Part shown: positions 1 through 7,333 of the stretch, in pieces
How positions within the stretch are numbered: position 1 is the stretch's first letter
How the letters are laid out: each line of letters starts with the position of its first letter
Assembly: GCA_022826865.1 (NCBI GenBank)
Contig: JAJDUC010000067.1
Location: 1-38,653, forward strand
Length of the DNA: 38,653 bases
Origin: Anaerolineae bacterium
GTDB lineage: Bacteria; Chloroflexota; Anaerolineae; Aggregatilineales; Phototrophicaceae
Reading direction: 5' to 3'
Notes under the pieces: generated by a model
Database searches by the model: none
The model's input: the letters and a program-made list of their open reading frames with translations, nothing else
What the model was told of the DNA's origin: nothing
Position numbers and translations under genes: made by a program

Positions 1-150
1 AAATTGCGAAAATGTAGGGGCGTCTCGTGAGACGCCCGTTGAAAATGGCCTGCAAATTGCGGGCGTTTCAGCGAAACGCCCCTAAGGATTACATAATTTG
101 AGGGGAAAATGTCATTTATCGGCGCAATTTCATTTTTACGCGATTGCTTT
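1..150 (+). repeat. Type-A double-hairpin repeat, copy A1 (contig start)
   Basis: The core at 15-84 starts TAGGGGCGT and ends ACGCCCCTA. It contains two hairpins: GGGCGTCTC (18-26) with GAGACGCCC (29-37), and GGGCGTTTC (61-69) with GAAACGCCC (73-81). Similarity to other copies runs on to about 150. AAATTGCG at 1-8 and CGCAATTT at 123-130 form a short outer inverted repeat. Positions 14-130 match the reverse complement of the contig end with a single difference (A at 85). It is probably a non-autonomous or REP-like element. No coding sequence is seen here. Confidence 0.85.
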
Positions 151-170
151 GCCCCTGCTGCGGCGCAAAT

Positions 171-199
171 TTGACGTCCGCTGCATTAGTCGCTATATT
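171..199 (+). promoter_or_regulatory. Sigma-70-type promoter of the importer/catabolic block
   Basis: TTGACG at 171-176 matches the -35 consensus at 5 of 6 positions. It is followed by a 17-bp spacer and TATATT at 194-199 (5 of 6 for the -10). Transcription from about 206 would leave a roughly 200-nt leader before livJ. I recognise no riboswitch in that leader. Positions 200-390 otherwise contain no gene I can support. Confidence 0.55.
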
Positions 200-406
200 C
201 CATTAGTCGTTTTCGATAAAGATTTGTTGCCAAAGTATCATGCTTGTCAAAGCGCTTCTCCGGCCGATTGCTTGCGCCAGAAATCGCTTCGCCGCTCAGA
301 CCTGCGCGGCCGTCATCGCGCGCCGATCATGTTGTTGGCAGCATCCTGTCGAATTCGCGCATTTCTTTAACCGGCAGTTCTTTTCAAAAGGAAAGTGAGG
401 ATTAGC

Positions 407-1657
407 ATGTCTTTTCGCACCCTGAGCTGTACTGCGCTTCTTGTCTTGGTATTCGCTCTCTTTGGGGGAATGCTCGTTGGCGCGCAAGATATGGGCGTCG
501 CCAAGATTGGCATTATGGTGCCGCTGACCGGCGCCTTTGGCGCGGATGCCCAAGATGTGGTTCAAGCGGCGCAGATTGCCGTGGATGACCTCAATGAAGC
601 GGGCGGTGTTGCCGGCTATACGCTGGAATTGGTCATCGCGGATACCGTTGATCAACGCGCTGATGCCGTGACAACGGCCTTCAACCAGCTTAGCAACACT
701 GAAGATCTCAACTTCATCATGACCGCCTATGCCAGCACCTCGAACTTCGAGATCGATCTGATGGCGGAGATCGACATGCCATATTTGATCTCGGCCAATG
801 CGGCGCAAACGCGCGAGATCGTCTCGGCGGATCCGGAGAAGTACCACACGGTCTGGTCGCGCGTCCCGTCTTACGATGCCTACGAGACTGCGCTGCCGGA
901 ATTGCTGGAAGCCTACGATGAAGCAGGTCTGCTTTCCCTGCGCGACCGCGAAGCCTTCATCATTAGCTCCGACGATCCCTACGGCACCACCATCGCAACT
1001 GGCATGGCCGCGCACTTCGAAAGCATGGACTGGACCGTGATCGGCTACGAAACCGTGCCTTTCGCCTCCGTTACCGACTGGCGCGGTCTGTTGGCGAAGA
1101 TCCGCGAAAACGAGCCCGATATCGTTGTCGTTACCGATTCCGCGCCGCCGAACAACGCGGCATTCATGAACCAGTTCATGGAGAACCCGCCCAATTCGCT
1201 GCTCTTCCTGCAGTATGGACCGTCCGTGCAAGAATTCCTGGAGCTGACTGGCGAAAACTCCACCGGCTTGATCTACAACAACCTGGGCGCGGCCATCGAT
1301 TCCAAGCCGGAGGTGATTGAAATCCGCGATCGTTATGAAGAAATGTACGGTCATCGCGGCGGTTACTTCACCGTCATCGCCTACGATCAGGTCATGATTT
1401 ACGCCACCTGCCTTGAAGAGGTTGGCGATCCGGCTGATCGTGTCGCCATCGGCGAATGTATCGGCGCTCTTGAGATGGAAACGCTGGCGGGCTTCCTGAC
1501 CTTCGACCAAGAGACGCATCTCGCGATTCAAGGTCCGGAATATTATCCGATCCAGTTCTACCAAATCTGGGAAGGCGAGCGCATTCAACTGGAGCCGGAT
1601 CGCTTTTCGACCGGCGCCTTCCAGGTTCCGCCCTGGATGGATATGATGGATATGTAG
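407..1657 (+). CDS. HAAT-family ABC transporter substrate-binding protein (LivJ-like)
   Basis: This is the extracytoplasmic binding protein of a branched-chain-amino-acid-type ABC importer. The 416-residue product has an N-terminal signal peptide with a hydrophobic core at about residues 8-25 and a likely cleavage near VGA/QD. The mature part begins with the family pattern GIMVPLTGAFGADAQD and continues with AIxVDDLNEAGG-like sequence typical of periplasmic-binding-protein fold type I. I chose ATG 407 over GTG 395 because GAGG at 397-400 sits 6 bp upstream. There is no lipobox cysteine, which is unusual for a binding protein in a monoderm organism. The ligand cannot be read from sequence: members bind amino acids, amides, urea and other small solutes. 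The permease and ATPase genes follow after a hairpin, in the usual arrangement of abundant binding protein first. Confidence 0.9.
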   Translation: MSFRTLSCTALLVLVFALFGGMLVGAQDMGVAKIGIMVPLTGAFGADAQDVVQAAQIAVDDLNEAGGVAGYTLELVIADTVDQRADAVTTAFNQLSNTEDLNFIMTAYASTSNFEIDLMAEIDMPYLISANAAQTREIVSADPEKYHTVWSRVPSYDAYETALPELLEAYDEAGLLSLRDREAFIISSDDPYGTTIATGMAAHFESMDWTVIGYETVPFASVTDWRGLLAKIRENEPDIVVVTDSAPPNNAAFMNQFMENPPNSLLFLQYGPSVQEFLELTGENSTGLIYNNLGAAIDSKPEVIEIRDRYEEMYGHRGGYFTVIAYDQVMIYATCLEEVGDPADRVAIGECIGALEMETLAGFLTFDQETHLAIQGPEYYPIQFYQIWEGERIQLEPDRFSTGAFQVPPWMDMMDM

Positions 1658-1721
1658 CAGAAACAGCCTGAGGCCTCATGCCGGGACGAATTCGTCTTCG
1701 CATGGCCTGATGCGGCAGAAG

Positions 1722-1770
1722 CCAACAAGGGTCTTGTACAGCATGGCCCTTGTTGGTTGATGTTTCTGTT
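1722..1770 (+). terminator. Hairpin between livJ and livG (terminator or attenuator)
   Basis: CCAACAAGGG (1722-1731) and CCCTTGTTGG (1747-1756) form a perfect 10-bp stem with a 15-nt loop. The tail is T-rich but not a clean T run. It could terminate part of the livJ transcript, or protect its 3' end, so that more binding protein is made than permease. A weak promoter-like pair (TTGGTT at 1753, TATCAT at 1776, 17 bp apart) overlaps it. Confidence 0.5.
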
Positions 1771-1870
1771 TAGGGTATCATCGCTTTAGCGGATTGCGGC
1801 TCCGCAACAAGTTATTCTATCGCCAGAGGAATCCAATCCGCGTTAGCCAATCGGATATCTGGGACGGCGC

Positions 1871-2623
1871 ATGGCGACGATCCTGTCAGTAAACGGCGTC
1901 ACGAAGAAGTTCGGCGAACTCGTGGCCGTGGACGATGTCAGCTTCGCGGTCGACGAGGGCGAGATCTATGGCATCGCCGGACCAAATGGCGCCGGAAAGA
2001 CTACGCTATTCAACCTGATAACGGGCATTCCCTATCATGCCGATAGCGGCGCCGTCACCTATCGCAGCGAAGAAATATCGCAACTCTCGCCGCACAAGAT
2101 CTATGAACTGGGCATCGCCCGCACCTTCCAAAAAGAAACCGCCTTCGACACGCTGACCGTGCAGGAAAACGTGCGCATCGGCGCTGTATTCGGCACGGAC
2201 CTGGAAAGCAAATCATACGACTCAGCCGTCGATCAAGCGCTGGAGAGCCTCGGTCTCATAGACGACCGCTATCGCCTGGCCGGCGAGCTTTCGCTCTATG
2301 GCAAGAAACGCCTCATGATCGCATCGGCCATCGTCAGCAATCCGCATCTGCTGATGCTTGATGAACCCGCCGGCGGCTTGAACGTCGCTGAGCTAAGCGA
2401 GCTCGAGTCGCTCATTCTGCGGCTCAGCGGCGGCGAGATGACCATCATCATCATTGAGCATGTGCTGCCCCTGCTTTTTGGCGTTTCCAACCGCGTCATG
2501 GTGATGGACTTCGGAAAGCGCTTGGCGGAAGGCTCGCCGGAAGCTCTGGCGCGTGACGACACCGTGATAGAGGCTTACCTCGGTGAACGAGGGAAGGACG
2601 CCTTCCATGCTATTTCAGGTTGA
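1871..2623 (+). CDS. HAAT ABC transporter ATP-binding protein (LivG-like)
   Basis: This is one of the two cytoplasmic ATPases that power the importer. The product has 250 residues, about the usual LivG length. It has Walker A GPNGAGKTT (residues 37-45), a Q-loop near RTFQKE, and Walker B LLMLDEPAGGLN followed by an H-loop in IIIIEH. The signature motif reads LSLYGKKRLMIA rather than LSGGQ. LivG proteins normally carry an LSYGxQR-like variant, so this is a further drift rather than proof of inactivity. The first 17 bases of livF overlap its end, pointing to translational coupling. It lies 213 bp after livJ, beyond a hairpin. Confidence 0.92.
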   Translation: MATILSVNGVTKKFGELVAVDDVSFAVDEGEIYGIAGPNGAGKTTLFNLITGIPYHADSGAVTYRSEEISQLSPHKIYELGIARTFQKETAFDTLTVQENVRIGAVFGTDLESKSYDSAVDQALESLGLIDDRYRLAGELSLYGKKRLMIASAIVSNPHLLMLDEPAGGLNVAELSELESLILRLSGGEMTIIIIEHVLPLLFGVSNRVMVMDFGKRLAEGSPEALARDDTVIEAYLGERGKDAFHAISG

Positions 2624-3320
2624 GAATCTCAGCTCCGGTTACGGCAAGATTGATGTCGTACGATCGCTCTCGCTGCACGTGGACGTGGGCGAGCATGTTG
2701 GGCTCTTCGGTCCCAACGGCCATGGCAAGACCACCCTCCTGCGGACCGTCTCCGGATTGATCCCGGTGAATTCCGGCCGAGTTGCTTTCCGCGGCGAAGA
2801 CATCACCGGGCTGGACCCGCGCAAGATTGTCGAGCTGGGCCTGATCCATGTGCCGCAGGGGAATCAATTATTCCCGGAAATGACCGTGCAAGAAAACCTC
2901 ACGCTCGGCGCCTATGTCTCCCGCACCGATAAGAGCAAAGCGAGCAACTTTGAAAAGGTCTTCACGCTCTTCCCGCGTTTGAAAGAAAGGCGCAGCCAGC
3001 GCGCCCAGACCCTCAGCGGCGGCGAACGACAGATGCTGTCAATCGGCGTCGGCTTGATGGGCATGCCGGAATTGCTCATCCTCGACGAACCCAGCGTCGG
3101 GCTGGCGCCGTTAATCAAGGAAGAACTCGCGCGCGCAATCAGCGAAATTGCTTCCAGCGGCGTTACGATGATCGTCGTCGATCAAGATGTCGAACTCTTG
3201 CTGGGCATCTGTGAGCGCCTGTATCTCATTGAAAAAGGGACAGTCTCCCTCGAGACGACTGATGTCTCGCAGGTCGATCAGGCCGAAATCCTCGAGATGT
3301 ATTTCGGAAAGGTCAGCTGA
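2607..3320 (+). CDS. HAAT ABC transporter ATP-binding protein (LivF-like)
   Basis: This is the second ATPase of the importer, 237 residues, matching LivF length. Walker A reads GPNGHGKTT, with His where LivG has Ala, as is common in LivF. The signature is LSGGERQMLSIG and Walker B is LLILDEPSVGLAP. I placed the start at ATG 2607 rather than GTG 2583 because GGGAAGGA lies 8 bp upstream and the product then begins MLFQVENLSSGYG, the normal family start. The gene overlaps livG by 17 bp. Its stop TGA shares one base with the ATG of livH (TGATG), so the two are coupled. Confidence 0.92.
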   Translation: MLFQVENLSSGYGKIDVVRSLSLHVDVGEHVGLFGPNGHGKTTLLRTVSGLIPVNSGRVAFRGEDITGLDPRKIVELGLIHVPQGNQLFPEMTVQENLTLGAYVSRTDKSKASNFEKVFTLFPRLKERRSQRAQTLSGGERQMLSIGVGLMGMPELLILDEPSVGLAPLIKEELARAISEIASSGVTMIVVDQDVELLLGICERLYLIEKGTVSLETTDVSQVDQAEILEMYFGKVS

Positions 3321-4315
3321 TGACACCAGAAGCGATTGTCGCCATCATCGCAAGTGGCCTGGTTTCTGGATCTTTGTACGCCCTCATGGCAAGCGGACTG
3401 TCGCTCGTCTGGGGCACGGTGCGCATGTTTAACTTTGCCCATGGCGCGCTCGTGATGATCGGCGCCTACTCCGGCTGGTACATCTCCAACCGCGGCGGAC
3501 TGGCGAAGGTCCTGCAGCCAATCGGCAGAAACATCGCCAATAACAGCGAAGACTGGGGCCTAATCGGTGACATCCTTCACCCGCTCGGCGAATGGATTCT
3601 GTCAATCAAAGCCGGATTTGGCCTGCTCCTCGGCGTGCCGCTGGCCATAATTTTCTGCGGCATCGCCGGTTATGTCATCTATATCTTTCTGGTCAAACCT
3701 TTCGTCGGCAAACCCGGCGCCGATCTTGTCGTGATCATCACCACGATCGCCGGCGCCAGCTTCATGCAGAACGGCGTGCAGGTCATATTCGGGCCGCGCT
3801 ACAAGCAGCTCGATCGCATCTTGAAAGGCCCGCCGGTGGAGATTCTTGATACCGCCATCGGTTTGCAAGAAGTCCTGATCATTGTGCTGACGCCGGTGAC
3901 GCTTTTGCTTCTCAACCTGTTTTTGAAACGTTCCAAACTCGGCCTGGCCATTCGCGCTGTCGCCCAAAACGACGATTTCGCCCGTCTGGTCGGCATCAAC
4001 GTCAATCAGATTTACCCATTAACCTTCGTCGTCAGCTCCATGCTGGCCGGGCTTGCCGGGCTGATGCTGGGCGGCTTGTTCTTCATCCTGCCCACCATGG
4101 GTTCGGAGCCTTTGCTGCGCGCCTTTGTTGTTGTGGTCTTTGGCGGGCTGGGCAGCTTGCCCGGCACCATAATCGGCGCTTATGTCATCGGCTTGATTGA
4201 GCAGTCGAGCGCCTATGTCTTCTCGCTTTATTGGGCGCCGGTTGTTCTCTTCGCAACCTTGATTCTCGTGCTCATATTCCGTCCGCGCGGCCTGATGGGC
4301 GGTGAAAACTCATGA
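3320..4315 (+). CDS. HAAT ABC transporter permease (LivH-like)
   Basis: This is an inner-membrane channel subunit of the importer, 331 residues with about eight hydrophobic segments. Family hallmarks are GSLYALMASGLSLVWGTVRM near the N-terminus, followed by NFAHG, and GLAIRAVAQNDDFARLVGIN, the cytoplasmic loop that contacts the ATPases (EAA-like, with the conserved A..N...A...GIN pattern). The central region (about residues 55-95) is longer than in compact LivH proteins. It overlaps livM by four bases (ATGA), the classic arrangement for co-translated permease partners. Confidence 0.92.
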   Translation: MTPEAIVAIIASGLVSGSLYALMASGLSLVWGTVRMFNFAHGALVMIGAYSGWYISNRGGLAKVLQPIGRNIANNSEDWGLIGDILHPLGEWILSIKAGFGLLLGVPLAIIFCGIAGYVIYIFLVKPFVGKPGADLVVIITTIAGASFMQNGVQVIFGPRYKQLDRILKGPPVEILDTAIGLQEVLIIVLTPVTLLLLNLFLKRSKLGLAIRAVAQNDDFARLVGINVNQIYPLTFVVSSMLAGLAGLMLGGLFFILPTMGSEPLLRAFVVVVFGGLGSLPGTIIGAYVIGLIEQSSAYVFSLYWAPVVLFATLILVLIFRPRGLMGGENS

Positions 4316-5328
4316 TGCATTTCCTGGACGCCTACAAGAAACCCCTGGCGCTCGTCGGCATCATCATCTTTCTGGCCATACCCCTGGTCGTGGAAAACAA
4401 ACTATTGATCCATCTGGCCATCCTCGGCATGTTATACGCCATCGTCGCCTCCAATTGGGATTTGACCTTGGGTTATGCCGGCGTATTCAACTTCGCGCAT
4501 TTGGCGTTCTTTGGCATCGGCGCCTATACCAGCGGCATCCTGACGGTCAAGCTGGGCATTTCGCCCTGGCTCGGCATTCCCTGTGGCGCGGTCACGGCGG
4601 CTTTGGCCAGCATCATCGTTTCCATCCCGGCTATTCGCCTGCGCGGCATTTATGTCGCCCTGCTGACCTTCGCCTGCAGCCAACTGGTGCTTTTGCTGCT
4701 GCTGAGTCAGCCGCTGATCACGGGCGGACAACAAGGGCTGACCGGTGTGCCGCAACTTCAAATTGGCGATTTTCTCTTTCGCGAAAGCAAATATGCGCAC
4801 TTTTATCTTGTCGGTCTCTTGCTGCTCTGCTCGACCGTATTCCTGCGCCGGCTGGTCAGCTCCGATTTCGGCTTGAGCCTGATCGCCTTGCGCGATTTTG
4901 AAGAATATGCTGTCGCCCGTGGCATCCCCCTGGCGCGACAGCGACTTCTGGCTTTCCTGTTCAGCTCGATCTTCCCCGGCCTGGCCGGCGGTGTTTACGC
5001 GCATTTTCTGATCGTCGCCTCGCCCGATATCTTTGGTTTCTCGCTAGCAACCTTGCTTTTGAGCATGGTGCTGGTCGGCGGTGTGGCCACGATCTACGGG
5101 CCGGTGGTGATCGGCGTGGTCATGACCTATGTCAGCGAGCTGATGGCGTCGAGCGCCTGGATGTCCGACGTATTTGGGGTGTCGCGTGGCCCGGTGCGTT
5201 TTATGTTCGTAGCGGTGCTCATCGTGCTGACCATGCGCTTCTTCCCGCAAGGCGTCTGGGGCCTGGTCAACCAGTTTAGCGCCCGCTCTTTGCAGGCAAA
5301 AAATACTACGGTGGAAGACCCAGCTTAA
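4312..5328 (+). CDS. HAAT ABC transporter permease (LivM-like)
   Basis: This is the second permease subunit, 338 residues and strongly hydrophobic. It has the LivM pattern SNWDLTLGYAGVFNFAHLAF followed by GIGAY, then SLIALRDFEEYAVARGIPLARQ as the ATPase-coupling loop. The end FFPQGVWGLV is also typical. ATG 4312 overlaps the livH stop, and ATG 4315 directly after is an equally possible start (MHFLD). The next gene begins 29 bp after its stop. No terminator is visible in that gap, which suggests the transcript continues into the catabolic genes. Confidence 0.92.
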   Translation: MMHFLDAYKKPLALVGIIIFLAIPLVVENKLLIHLAILGMLYAIVASNWDLTLGYAGVFNFAHLAFFGIGAYTSGILTVKLGISPWLGIPCGAVTAALASIIVSIPAIRLRGIYVALLTFACSQLVLLLLLSQPLITGGQQGLTGVPQLQIGDFLFRESKYAHFYLVGLLLLCSTVFLRRLVSSDFGLSLIALRDFEEYAVARGIPLARQRLLAFLFSSIFPGLAGGVYAHFLIVASPDIFGFSLATLLLSMVLVGGVATIYGPVVIGVVMTYVSELMASSAWMSDVFGVSRGPVRFMFVAVLIVLTMRFFPQGVWGLVNQFSARSLQAKNTTVEDPA

Positions 5329-5357
5329 CCGGAATCGCTAGTGAAAGAAACCAGAGC

Positions 5358-6155
5358 ATGTCCGGCGATATAGCCAAGCCAAAACGCGCGTTTGTAACCG
5401 GCGCCGCCCGCGGCCTGGGCGAAGGCATCGTCCGCCGCCTGGCTCAAGATGGCTGGTCGGTTTTGCTCAGCGACATCAACCCGGATATTCACGAGACTCG
5501 AGCAAAAATCCTTGCGGATACGGGCATCTCGCCTGAGAAGCTCATCGCGGCGGAGCAGGATGTTGCCTGCGCCGAACGCAGCGCCGAACTGGTCGAGTTG
5601 GCAGTCGCTCGCTTCGGCGGCCTGGACCTGGCCGTCGCCAATGCCGGAACCGGCGGCGTCGAAGTGGCCCTGGTCGATCTTGAACTTGAAGAGTTCGAGC
5701 ATATTGTGAATGTCAACTATCGCGGTGTTTTCTTGACCTGCAAATACGCCGGGCGCGTCATGCGCGCGCAGGGAAGCGGCAATATCATCACGGTGAGTTC
5801 CATTTTCGGCCAGGAACCTTTTCCGCGCGTCGCGACCTATTCCGGCAGCAAAGCCGCTGTTATCGCCCTGACCCTGGCATTCGCGCTGGAGATGGCGCCG
5901 CATAACATCCGCGTCAATACCATCGCGCCCGGTTACATGGCGACCGAGATGCAATGGGAAGGCCTGCGGCAGCGGGCGGCGCATGCCGGCATCTCCTTTG
6001 AAGAAGAACGGCAGCGCGTCTGGGACCTGGTGCCCCTGGGTCGGCATGGCAAGCCCGAGGAGATGGGCGCGCTGGTCGCCTTTCTGGCATCGGACGAAGC
6101 CGCCTACATCACCGGCGCCAGTTTTGGGCTGGCGGGCGGTGTTGTGCGCCGTTAG
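5358..6155 (+). CDS. SDR-family NAD(P)-dependent oxidoreductase
   Basis: This is a cytoplasmic short-chain dehydrogenase/reductase of classical type, 265 residues. It has the TGAARGLG cofactor loop (14-21), NAG (95-97), catalytic Ser at 147/148, and YSGSK with Tyr161 and Lys165. SDRs oxidise or reduce alcohol, ketone or imine groups, and the substrate cannot be told from these motifs. It is the first enzyme gene after the importer and is followed 11 bp later by the serine hydrolase. A second, quite different SDR lies at 10544-11314 in the same block, so two redox steps are likely. Confidence 0.88.
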   Translation: MSGDIAKPKRAFVTGAARGLGEGIVRRLAQDGWSVLLSDINPDIHETRAKILADTGISPEKLIAAEQDVACAERSAELVELAVARFGGLDLAVANAGTGGVEVALVDLELEEFEHIVNVNYRGVFLTCKYAGRVMRAQGSGNIITVSSIFGQEPFPRVATYSGSKAAVIALTLAFALEMAPHNIRVNTIAPGYMATEMQWEGLRQRAAHAGISFEEERQRVWDLVPLGRHGKPEEMGALVAFLASDEAAYITGASFGLAGGVVRR

Positions 6156-6166
6156 GAGGACTGAGC

Positions 6167-7087
6167 ATGCGAGCTGAACTGGAACGCGCGCTTGATCGGC
6201 TTATGGATGGCCTGCGCGCCGATTGGGCCCTCTATGTCAAATTCACCGGCGGCGGCGAAGAAATCTGCGTCAACGCCGATGCGATGATGGACACGATGAG
6301 CGCCATCAAAATCCCGATTCTCGCGACCATGTATCGCATGGCCGACGCCGGCTCGCTCGATCTGGCGGGGACTTATACGCTGGAGACGCGCTTCAAGCGC
6401 TTCGGCACCGGTGTCTTGCAGTACATGGACGATGGCATGATTTTCAGTCTGCGCGATGCCGCCACTCTGATGATCATCGAAAGTGACAATACCGCGACTG
6501 ACTACTGCTACGAAGCGGTCGGCGGTCCAGATGCCGTAAATGCGACCATGCGCGAATTGGGCTTCAGCGACATTGAAGTCTTGGGCGACTGCTTCGATTG
6601 GTTTTCCGCCCTCGCCGGCGTGATTGACCCGGCGCTTGGCGATCTCGGTCCGGCTGAGTTGTTTCGGGCCGGTTATCCCGATTTGGCACCGGAAGACTGG
6701 ATCAGCGCGCGCGACCGTTTCCACTTTGAAGAAGGCAGACCCTTCAGCCGCGCTAGCGCCCGCGCCCTGGGTCGATTGCTGGAGATGATCTGGAACGACA
6801 GTTGCGCCAGTTCCGCGGCCTGCGCGGAAATGCGCGGTATATTGCACAACCAGATCTCGCGCAGTCGTCTGCCCAAATACCTGCCCGAAGCGAAGGTCGC
6901 GCACAAGACCGGCGACTTTGGCCCCTTTATCGCCAACGATGTGGGTGTAATCGAATCGCGCGAAATAGCGCCGATTATCATCTGCGCGATGATGGCAGGG
7001 CATCGCGGCAACTGGGAAAACCTGGAAGATACCGTCGCCCGTATAGCGGAGAAGGTCTGGGAATATGCCCTGTATTCCGCTCGCTAG
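6167..7087 (+). CDS. Cytoplasmic class A beta-lactamase-fold serine hydrolase
   Basis: The 306-residue protein has the penicillin-recognising fold motifs in the right order: SAIK (Ser45 nucleophile, Lys48), SDN within ESDNTATD, and HKTG (KTG box) in the last third. I see no signal peptide, so it should act in the cytoplasm, unlike resistance beta-lactamases. I also cannot find the ExxLN omega-loop motif that carries the deacylating Glu of class A enzymes. It may therefore be an amidase, esterase or peptidase on this scaffold. A strong AGGAGG (6154-6159) lies 7 bp before the ATG. Its place between the importer and an amidase supports a catabolic role. An antibiotic-resistance label would be unsafe. 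Confidence 0.82.
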   Translation: MRAELERALDRLMDGLRADWALYVKFTGGGEEICVNADAMMDTMSAIKIPILATMYRMADAGSLDLAGTYTLETRFKRFGTGVLQYMDDGMIFSLRDAATLMIIESDNTATDYCYEAVGGPDAVNATMRELGFSDIEVLGDCFDWFSALAGVIDPALGDLGPAELFRAGYPDLAPEDWISARDRFHFEEGRPFSRASARALGRLLEMIWNDSCASSAACAEMRGILHNQISRSRLPKYLPEAKVAHKTGDFGPFIANDVGVIESREIAPIIICAMMAGHRGNWENLEDTVARIAEKVWEYALYSAR

Positions 7088-7120
7088 GCGAAGAATGTCC
7101 CTTGAGAACGGGAGGTCTAT

Positions 7121-7333
7121 ATGAGCTATGGACGCAGCAAATCTGACCTGAAGATCGAGGCGGAGCAGCTGGCATGGCTGGCGCAGGCGCTGGGCTTGAA
7201 CCTGCCGCCGGATGAAGTGGATGCCCTGGCCGCGGCTCTTTCGAATCAACTGCCCTCGATTGACGTCCTGGAGCAATTCGATCTGACTGACTATCCGCCG
7301 ATCCTGCGAGTGGACGCTGCCTGGTATGACTAA
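7121..7333 (+). CDS. Small GatC/AtzG-like accessory protein of the amidase
   Basis: The 70-residue product is short, with two helical stretches (AEQLAWLAQALGLNLP and PPDEVDALAAALSNQL) and an acidic-aromatic tail ending DYPPILRVDAAWYD. The size, the LGLxLPxxxxxxLA pattern and the position directly before an amidase resemble GatC and AtzG, small subunits that wrap around amidase-signature enzymes and stabilise them. GGGAGG lies about 5 bp before the ATG. It overlaps the amidase start by 8 bp, so the two are almost certainly co-translated. I assign the role by size, pattern and context; the family match is not certain. Confidence 0.7.
   Translation: MSYGRSKSDLKIEAEQLAWLAQALGLNLPPDEVDALAAALSNQLPSIDVLEQFDLTDYPPILRVDAAWYD

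Noticed and set aside
296..1588. A 430-codon open frame on the minus strand opposite livJ.
   Set aside because: It is a shadow frame of a GC-rich gene. The plus-strand product has clear family motifs and a signal peptide, while this one has none.
6167..7087. Reading the beta-lactamase-fold protein as an antibiotic-resistance gene.
   Set aside because: There is no signal peptide, no ExxLN motif and the location is inside a catabolic operon.
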